From Budorcas taxicolor (Eukaryota; Chordata; Mammalia; Artiodactyla; Bovidae), in NCBI RefSeq assembly GCF_023091745.1, contig NC_068925.1, positions 1,612,001 to 1,676,000 of the forward strand: DNA of 64,000 bases, given 5' to 3'. The position numbers and the translations under genes are program-made. Below the pieces are notes generated by a model. That model did no database searches. It was not told where the DNA came from and worked only from the letters and a program-made list of their open reading frames with translations. Shown here one piece after another: positions 56,801-64,000 of this stretch; position 1 is the stretch's first letter; every line of letters begins with the position of its first letter.

Positions 56801-59800
56801 CTTGGGGTGCTTCTGAGTCTCCCCAGGGGAGTCAGGCCTCGTCTCTAGTGGGGGCATGCACGTGCGCTTTCCTCCCGAGCTGCAGCAGTAGTGTCACGCT
56901 TCCTGTCACGTGGATCAAGGGATCTGTGGCTTTCCCTCGAGGCTGTCCCTCGAGGCTTTCCCACGAGGCTTTCCCACATGGCTGTGCCACGTGCCACCTT
57001 GGTGTGAGTCGATCCTCGGCGTGAAAGACGAACCGGTGAAGGGAAACGAGGTTCCTCTGGAATGGACTGAGACATCTGGGGGACTCTTGGAATGGTGGCA
57101 CGACCCTGGAGTTCCTCTCGCCGTTCCTGTTGAGAGGGCCTCCTCTTGAGATGCGACGGGAACGCCGGGAACTCTTTCCCGACGAAGCAGGGAAAGGATC
57201 CCTCATCTCGAGCTACGAGGCGGACACGGGGCTCCTCTGGATGTGGGCGGGACCCTCGTGATTCCTCTCGAGTGGAGACGGGTATGTCGGGGAACTTCTT
57301 GATTTGCACCAAGGGTGTGAAGGACCCTTTCGAAGTTCCAGAGGTGAGGTGTGATCAGCCTTGAGACGCCTCAGCGGAAATGGGCCTCATCTCGCCTGGA
57401 GCGGAGAACCTCCTGAATTTTCTCGAGTTGCGGCAGGTCTTCTCGAGTTACGACGGGGACCTCAGGGACCCGCTCTGGTGGCCTCAGGAAAGGCCAGTCC
57501 CCATGCGAGTTGCTAGGGGACCACTCGGGATTCCTCTCCCGTCCATGCCGGGCCCTCAGTCCTTATGTGGAGTCGGAGTCGGAACCTGAGGATTCCTCTC
57601 CAGTGTTGCCATGGATCTTGGGGTGCTTCTGAGTCTCCCCAGGGGAGTCAGGCATCGTCTCGAGTGGGGGCATGCACGTGCGCTTTCCTCCCGAGCTGCA
57701 GCAGTAGTGTCACGCTTCCTGTCACGTGGATCAAGGGATCTGTGGCTTTCCCTCGAGGCTGTCCCTCGAGGCTTTCCCACGAGGCTTTCCCACAGGGCTG
57801 TGCCACGTGCCACCTTGGTGTGAGTCGATCCTCGGCGTGAAAGACGAGCCGGTGAAGGGAAAAGAGGTTCCTCTGGAATGGACTGAGACATCTGGGGGAC
57901 TCTTGGAATGGTGGCACGACCCTGGAGTTCCTCTCGCCGTTCCTGTTGAGAGGGCCTCCTCTTGAGATGCGACGGGAACGCCGGGAACTTTTTCCCGACG
58001 AAGCAGGGAAAGGATCCCTCATCTCGAGCTACGAGGCGGAAACGGGGCTCCTCTGGATGTGGGCGGGACCCTCGTGATTCCTCTCGAGTGGAGACGGGTA
58101 TGTCGGGGAACTTCTTGATTTGCACCAAGGGTGTGAAGGACCCTTTCGAAGTTCCAGAGGTGAGGTGTGATCAGCCTCGAGACGCCTCAGCGGAAATGGG
58201 CCTCATCTCGCCTGGAGGGGAGAACCTCCTGGATTTTCTCGAGTTGCGGCAGGTCTTCTCGAGTTACGACGGGGACCTCAGGGACCCGCTCTGGTGGCCT
58301 CAGGAAAGGCCAGTCCCCATGCGAGTTGCTAGGGGACCTCTCAGGATTCCTCTCCCGTCCATGCCGGGGCCTCAGTCCTTGTGTGGAGTCGGGGCCGGAA
58401 CCTGAGGATTCCTCTCCAGTGTTGCCATGGATCTTGGGGTGCTTCTGAGTCTCCCCAGGGGAGTTAGGCCTCGTCTCGAGAGGGGGAATGCATGTGCGCT
58501 TTCCTCCCGAGCTGCAGCAGTAGTGTCACGCTTCCTGTCACGTGGATCAAGGGATCTGTGGCTTTCCCTCGAGGCTGTCCCTCGAGGCTTTCCCACGAGG
58601 CTTTCCCACAGGGCTGTGCCACGTGCCACCTTGGTGTGAGTCGATCCTCGGCGTGAAAGACGAACTGGTGAAGGGAAACGAGGTTCCTCTGGAATGGACT
58701 GAGACATCTGGGGGACTCTTGGAATGGTGGCACGACCCTGGAGTTCCTCTCGCCGTTCCTGTTGAGAGGGCCTCCTCTTGAGATGCGACGGGAACGCCGG
58801 GAACTCTTTCCCGACGAAGCAGGGAAAGGATCCCTCATCTCTAGCTACGAGGCGGAAACGGGGCTCCTCTGGATGTGGGAGGGACCCTCGTGATTCCTCT
58901 CGAGTGGAGACGGCTAGGTCGGGGATCTTCTTGATTTGCACCGAGGGTGTGAAGGACCCTTTCGAAGTTCCAGTGGTGAGGTGTGATCTGCCTCGAGACG
59001 CCTCAGCGGAAATGGGCCTCATCTCGCCTGGAGGGGAGAACCTCCTGGATTTTCTCGAGTTGCGGCAGGTCTTCTCGAGTTACGACGGGGACCTCAGGGA
59101 CCCGCTCTGGTGGCCTCAGGAAAGGCCAGTCCCCATGCAAGTTGCTAGGGGACCTCTCGGGATTCGTCTCCCGTCCATGCCGGGGCCTCAGTCCTTGTGT
59201 GGAGTCGGGCCCGGAACCTGAGGATTCCTCTCCAGTGTTGCCATGGATCTTGGGGTGCTTCTGAGTCTCCCCAGGGGAGTCAGGCCTCGTCTCGAGTGGG
59301 GGCATGCACGTGCGCTTTCCTCCCGAGCTGCAGCAGTAGTGTCACGCTTCCTGTCACGTGGATCAAGGGATCTGTGGCTTTCCCTCGAGGCTGTCCCTCG
59401 AGGCTTTCCCACGAGGCTTTCCCACAGGGCTGTGCCACGTGCCACCTTGGTGTGAGTCGATCCTCGGCGTGAAAGACGAGCCGGTGAAGGGAAAAGAGGT
59501 TCCTCTGGAATGGACTGAGATATCTGGGGGACTCTTGGAATGGTGGCAAGACCCTGGAGTTCCTCTCGCCGGTCCTGTTGAGAGGGCCTCCTCTTGAGAT
59601 GCGACGGGAACGCCGGGAACTCTTTCCCGACGAAGCAGGGAAAGGATCCCTCATCTCGAGCTACGAGGCGGAAACGGGGCTCCTCTGGATGTGGGCGGGA
59701 CCCTCGTGATTCCTCTCGAGTGGAGACGGGTATGTCGGGGAACTTCTTGATTTGCACCAAGGGTGTGAAGGACCCTTTCGAAGTTCCAGAGGTGAGGTGT

Positions 59801-61225
59801 GATCAGCCTGGAGACGCCTCAGCGGAAATGGGCCTCATCTCGCCTGGAGGGGAGAACCTCCTGGATTTTCTCGAGTTGCGGCAGGTCTTCTCGAGTTACG
59901 ACGGGGACCTCAGGGACCCGCTCTGGTGGCCTCAGGAAAGGCCAGTCCCCATGCGAGTTGCTAGGGGACCTCTCGGGATTCCTCTCCCGTCCATGCCGGG
60001 GCCTCAGTCCTTGTGTGGAGTCGGGGCCGGAACCTGAGGATTCCTCTCCAGTGTTGCCATGGATCTTGGGGTGCTTCTGAGTCTCCCCAGGGGAGTCAGG
60101 CCTCTTCTCGAGTGGGGGCATGCACGTGCGCTTTCCTCCCGAGCTGCAGCAGTAGTGTCACGCTTCCTGTCACGTGGATCAAGGGATCTGTGGCTTTCCC
60201 TCGAGGCTGTCCCTCGAGGCTTTCCCACGAGGCTTTCCCACAGGGCTGTGCCACGTGCCACCTTGGTGTGAGTCGATCCTCGGCGTGAAAGACGAGCCGG
60301 TGAAGGGAAAAGAGGTTCCTCTGGAATGGACTGAGACATCTGGGGGACTCTTGGAATGGTGGCACGACCCTGGAGTTCCTCTCGCCGTTCCTGTTGAGAG
60401 GGCCTCCTCTTGAGATGCGACGGGAACGCCGGGAACTCTTTCCCGACGAAGCAGGGAAAGGATCCCTCATCTCGAGCTGCGAGGCGGAAACGGGGCTCCT
60501 CTGGATGTGGGCGGGACCCTCGTGATTCCTCTCGAGTGGAGACGGGTATGTCGGGGAACTTCTTGATTTGCACCAAGGGTGTGAAGGACCCTTTCGAAGT
60601 TCCAGAGGGGAGGTGTGATCAGCCTCGAGACGCCTCAGCGGAAATGGGCCTCATCTCGCCTGGAGGGGAGAACCTCCTGGATTTTCTCGAGTTGCGGCAG
60701 GTCTTCTCGAGTTACGACGGGGACCTCAGGGACCCGCTCTGGTGGCCTCAGGAAAGGCCAGTCCCCATGCGAGTTGCTAGGGGACCTCTCGGGATTCCTC
60801 TCCCGTCCATGCCGGGGCCTCAGTCCTTGTGTGGAGTCGGGGCCGGAACCTGAGGATTCCTCTCCAGTGTTGCCATGGATCTTGGGGTGCTTCTGAGTCT
60901 CCCCAGGAGAGTTAGGCCTCGTCTCGAGTGGGGGCATGCACGTGCGCTTTCCTCCCGAGCTGCAGCAGTAGTGTCACGCTTCCTGTCACGTGGATCAAGG
61001 GATCTGTGGCTTTCCCTCGAGGCTGTCCCTCGAGGATTTCCCACGAGGCTTTCCCACAGGGCTGTGCCACGTGCCACCTTGGTGTGAGTCGATCCTCGGC
61101 GTGAAAGACGAACTGGTGAAGGGAAACGAGGTTCCTCTGGAATGGACTGAGACATCTGGGGGACTCTTGGAATGGTGGCACGACCCTGGAGTTCCTCTCG
61201 CCGTTCCTGTTGAGAGGGCCTCCTC
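53882..61225. repeat. Right-flank monomers u67-u75, irregular A/B mixture
   Basis: Starts are 53882, 54698, 55514, 56330, 57146, 57962, 58778, 59594 and 60410, all 816 bp. A-type: u69, u70 and u73. B-type with GCGGACACGG and CTGGAGCGGAG: u67 and u71. B''-type with CCAGAGGGGAGG: u68 and u75. u66-u67 and u70-u71 correspond at 3264 bp. u67 is mosaic: after about 54390 it switches to u60/u64-type sequence (CCTCTTCTCGAG, CACTTGGATC). u73 has lost TGATCA (TGATCTGCC), like the trimer G third members. No strict HOR period holds here. Confidence 0.72.
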
Positions 61226-62857
61226 TTGAGATGCGACGGGAACGCCGGGAACTCTTTCCCGACGAAGCAGGGAAAGGATCCCTCATCTCTAGCTTCGAGG
61301 CGGAAACGGGGCTCCTCTGGATGTGGGAGGGACCCTCGTGATTCCTCTCGAGTGGAGACGGCTAGGTCGGGGAACTTCTTGATTTGCACCGAGGGTGTGA
61401 AGGACCCTTTCGAAGTTCCAGTGGTGAGGTGTGATTAGCCTCGAGACGCCTCAGCGGAAATGGGCCTCATCTCGCCTGGAGGGGAGAACCTCCTGGATTT
61501 TCTCGAGTTGCGGCAGGTCTTCTCGAGTTACGACGGGGACCTCAGGGACCCGCTCTGGTGGCCTCAGGAAAGGCCAGTCCCCATGCAAGTTGCTAGGGGA
61601 CATCTCGGGATTCGTCTCCCGTCCATGCCGGGGCCTCAGTCCTTGTGTGGAGTCGGGGCCGGAACCTGAGGATTCCTCTCCAGTGTTGCCATGGATCTTG
61701 GGGTGCTTCTGAGTCTCCCCAGGGGAGTCAGGCCTCGTCTCGAGTGGGGGCATGCACGTGCGCTTTCCTCCCGAGCTGCAGCAGTAGTGTCACGCTTCCT
61801 GTCACGTGGATCAAGGGATCTGTGGCTTTCCCTCGAGGCTGTCCCTCGAGGCTTTCCCACGAGGCTTTCCCACATGGCTGTGCCACGTGCCACCTTGGTG
61901 TGAGTCGATCCTCGGCGTGAAAGACGAACCGGTGAAGGGAAACGAGGTTCCTCTGGAATATACTGAGACATCTGGGGGACTCTTGGAATGGTGGCACGAC
62001 CCTGGAGTTCCTCTCGCCGTTCCTGTTGAGAGGGCCTCCTCTTGAGATGCGACGGGAACGCCGGGAACTCTTTCCCGACGAAGCAGGGAAAGGATCCCTC
62101 ATCTCGAGCTGCGAGGCGGAAACGGGGCTCCTCTGGATGTGGGCGGGACCCTCGTGATTCCTCTCGAGTGGAGACGGGTATGTCGGGGAACTTCTTGATT
62201 TGCACCAAGGGTGTGAAGGACCCTTTCGAAGTTCCAGAGGGGAGGTGTGATCAGCCTCGAGACGCCTCAGCGGAAATGGGCCTCATCTCGCCTGGAGGGG
62301 AGAACCTCCTGGATTTTCTCGAGTTGCGGCAGGTCTTCTCGAGTTACGACGGGGACCTCAGGGACCCGCTCTGGTGGCCTCAGGAAAGGCCAGTCCCCAT
62401 GCGAGTTGCTAGGGGACCTCTCGGGATTCCTCTCCCGTCCATGCCGGGGCCTCAGTCCTTGTGTGGAGTCGGGGCCGGAACCTGAGGATTTCTCTACACT
62501 GTTGCCATGGATCTTGGGGTGCTTCTGAGTCTCCCCAGGGGAGTTAGGCCTCGTCTCGAGTGGGGGCATGCACGTGCGCTTTCCTCCCGAGCTGCAGCAG
62601 TAGTGTCACGCTTCCTGTCACGTGGATCAAGGGATCTGTGGCTTTCCCTCGAGGCTGTCCCTCGAGGCTTTCCCACGAGGCTTTCCCACAGGGCTGTGCC
62701 ACGTGCCACCTTGGTGTGAGTCGATCCTCGGCGTGAAAGACGAACTGGTGAAGGGAAACGAGGTTCCTCTGGAATGGACTGAGACATCTGGGGGACTCTT
62801 GGAATGGTGGCACGACCCTGGAGTTCCTCTCGCCGTTCCTGTTGAGAGGGCCTCCTC
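61226..62857. repeat. Edge dimer copy 1, monomers u76-u77
   Basis: Starts are 61226 (A-type) and 62042 (B''-type). From 61603 to 62368 the sequence matches 63235-64000 with no difference seen, including the rare GGAATATACTG and CTCGAGCTGCG. Private changes outside that stretch include CTAGCTTCGAGG and TGATTAGCC in u76, and GATTTCTCTACACTG near 62488 in u77. Confidence 0.8.
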
Positions 62858-64000
62858 TTGAGATGCGACGGGAACGCCGGGAACTCTTTCCCGACGAAGC
62901 AGGGAAAGGATCCCTCATCTCTAGCTACGAGGCGGAAACGGGGCTCCTCTGGATGTGGGAGGGACCCTCGTGATTCCTCTCGAGTGGAGACGGCTAGGTC
63001 GGGGATCTTCTTGATTTGCACCGAGGGTGTGAAGGACCCTTTCGAAGTTCCAGTGGTGAGGTGTGATCAGCCTCGAGACGCCTCAGCGGAAATGGGCCTC
63101 ATCTCGCCTGGAGGGGAGAACCTCCTGGATTTTCTCGAGTTGCGGCAGGTCTTCTCGAGTTACGACGGGGACCTCAGGGACCCGCTCTGGTGGCCTCAGG
63201 AAAGGCCAGTCCCCATGCAAGTTGCTAGGGGACCTCTCGGGATTCGTCTCCCGTCCATGCCGGGGCCTCAGTCCTTGTGTGGAGTCGGGGCCGGAACCTG
63301 AGGATTCCTCTCCAGTGTTGCCATGGATCTTGGGGTGCTTCTGAGTCTCCCCAGGGGAGTCAGGCCTCGTCTCGAGTGGGGGCATGCACGTGCGCTTTCC
63401 TCCCGAGCTGCAGCAGTAGTGTCACGCTTCCTGTCACGTGGATCAAGGGATCTGTGGCTTTCCCTCGAGGCTGTCCCTCGAGGCTTTCCCACGAGGCTTT
63501 CCCACATGGCTGTGCCACGTGCCACCTTGGTGTGAGTCGATCCTCGGCGTGAAAGACGAACCGGTGAAGGGAAACGAGGTTCCTCTGGAATATACTGAGA
63601 CATCTGGGGGACTCTTGGAATGGTGGCACGACCCTGGAGTTCCTCTCGCCGTTCCTGTTGAGAGGGCCTCCTCTTGAGATGCGACGGGAACGCCGGGAAC
63701 TCTTTCCCGACGAAGCAGGGAAAGGATCCCTCATCTCGAGCTGCGAGGCGGAAACGGGGCTCCTCTGGATGTGGGCGGGACCCTCGTGATTCCTCTCGAG
63801 TGGAGACGGGTATGTCGGGGAACTTCTTGATTTGCACCAAGGGTGTGAAGGACCCTTTCGAAGTTCCAGAGGGGAGGTGTGATCAGCCTCGAGACGCCTC
63901 AGCGGAAATGGGCCTCATCTCGCCTGGAGGGGAGAACCTCCTGGATTTTCTCGAGTTGCGGCAGGTCTTCTCGAGTTACGACGGGGACCTCAGGGACCCG
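62858..64000. repeat. Edge dimer copy 2, monomer u78 and partial u79
   Basis: u78 starts at 62858 and u79 at 63674; u79 is cut by the window end after 327 bp. u78 is A-type (GGGATCTTCT, CACCGAGGG, CCAGTGGTG, ATGCAAGTTG) and u79 is B''-type (CTGCGAGG, CCAGAGGGGAGG). They repeat u76-u77 at 1632 bp. The array clearly continues beyond 64000, and since the match is unbroken at the edge the duplicated segment is longer than the 766 bp visible. Confidence 0.8.

Larger units (their letters stand above)
1..64000. repeat. Caprine-type satellite I tandem array (816-bp monomer), whole window
   Basis: The same 816-bp unit repeats head to tail from the first to the last base, always in one orientation. 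A fixed phase point (TTG followed by AGATGCGACGGG or a close variant) recurs at 41, 857, 1673, 2489, 3305 and so on to 63674. Intervals are 816 bp (63 times) or 815 bp (15 times). There is no interruption by unique DNA, an inverted segment or a transposon. Known biology: satellite I of sheep and goat has a monomer of about 816 bp, is GC-rich and lies at the centromeres; the cattle relative (1.715 satellite) has a 1.4-kb unit. The identification as Caprinae satellite I rests on the period, composition and recalled motif content, not on a database search. The array contains no gene; its role is presumably structural pericentromeric heterochromatin. Confidence 0.93.

Noticed and set aside
41..63840. 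Hundreds of open frames of 60-216 codons on both strands taken as genes
   Set aside because: They recur once per 816-bp unit in several overlapping frames on both strands, many begin at TTG, CTG or GTG and not at ATG, and they show arginine-, serine- and proline-rich low-complexity translation. No conserved domain or constraint is visible, and one-base deletions break them freely.
1..64000. CRISPR array
   Set aside because: The repeats are 816 bp with no unique spacers; nothing resembles 25-40 bp repeats alternating with variable spacers.
1..64000. Ribosomal DNA or other tandem gene cluster
   Set aside because: No rRNA or tRNA motif is recognisable, and the unit is too short and too free of conserved structural cores.
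1..64000. Bacterial or phage origin suggested by long open frames
   Set aside because: Strict 816-bp tandem repetition with graded HOR structure, CpG transition patterns and the caprine satellite period are typical of mammalian satellite DNA, and no bacterial gene is present.
1..64000. Embedded transposon, SINE, LINE or endogenous retrovirus fragment
   Set aside because: Every interval between phase points is 815 or 816 bp, leaving no room for an insertion; no poly-A tract, LTR ends or target-site duplication was seen.

Overview
This window is one uninterrupted, head-to-tail tandem satellite array. A monomer of 816 bp (63 intervals) or 815 bp (15 intervals) repeats from end to end, always in the same orientation: 78 full monomers plus a 40-bp tail on the left and a 327-bp piece on the right. 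I find no protein-coding gene, tRNA, rRNA, transposon, retrovirus, CRISPR array or unique spacer. The many open frames recur in register with the monomer in several frames on both strands, and come from GC-rich, stop-poor repeat DNA.

The period, the GC-rich composition (about 60% by eye), the CpG richness and the abundant CTCGAG motifs fit the pericentromeric satellite I of sheep and goat (Caprinae, 1.714 g/ml class, about 816 bp). This is a relative of the bovine 1.715 satellite, whose 1.4-kb unit rules out cattle itself. I cannot separate sheep from goat, or name the chromosome, from this sequence alone. The monomer carries an older layer: most intervals between CTCGAG sites are close to multiples of 31 bp, the subrepeat length known in the bovine relative. 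It also contains a five-copy run of a 13-bp motif and three CACGTG sites.

Monomers are numbered u1 to u79 from a fixed, arbitrary phase point (u1 starts at 41). The array is a patchwork of higher-order repeats (HORs). Three domains can be told apart by shared variants. The left flank is 1-5752 (u1-u7). The middle is 5753-38382 (u8-u47). The right flank is 38383-64000 (u48-u79), with an island of middle-type monomers at 40829-43275. Left and right flanks share haplotypes that are missing from the middle, which suggests the middle expanded inside an older array.

Recognisable HOR blocks are a tetramer pair at 5.6-11.4 kb, a tetramer pair at 13.7-19.8 kb, a trimer (called C here) found at 20.4, 28.6 and 40.8 kb with a two-monomer copy at 27.0 kb, a second trimer (called G) at 11.5, 33.5 and 35.9 kb, dimers at 44.1 and 45.7 kb, a 1.84-kb duplication at 48.3 and 51.6 kb, and a dimer at the right edge that runs out of the window. 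All comparisons were made by eye, so difference counts are minimum values.
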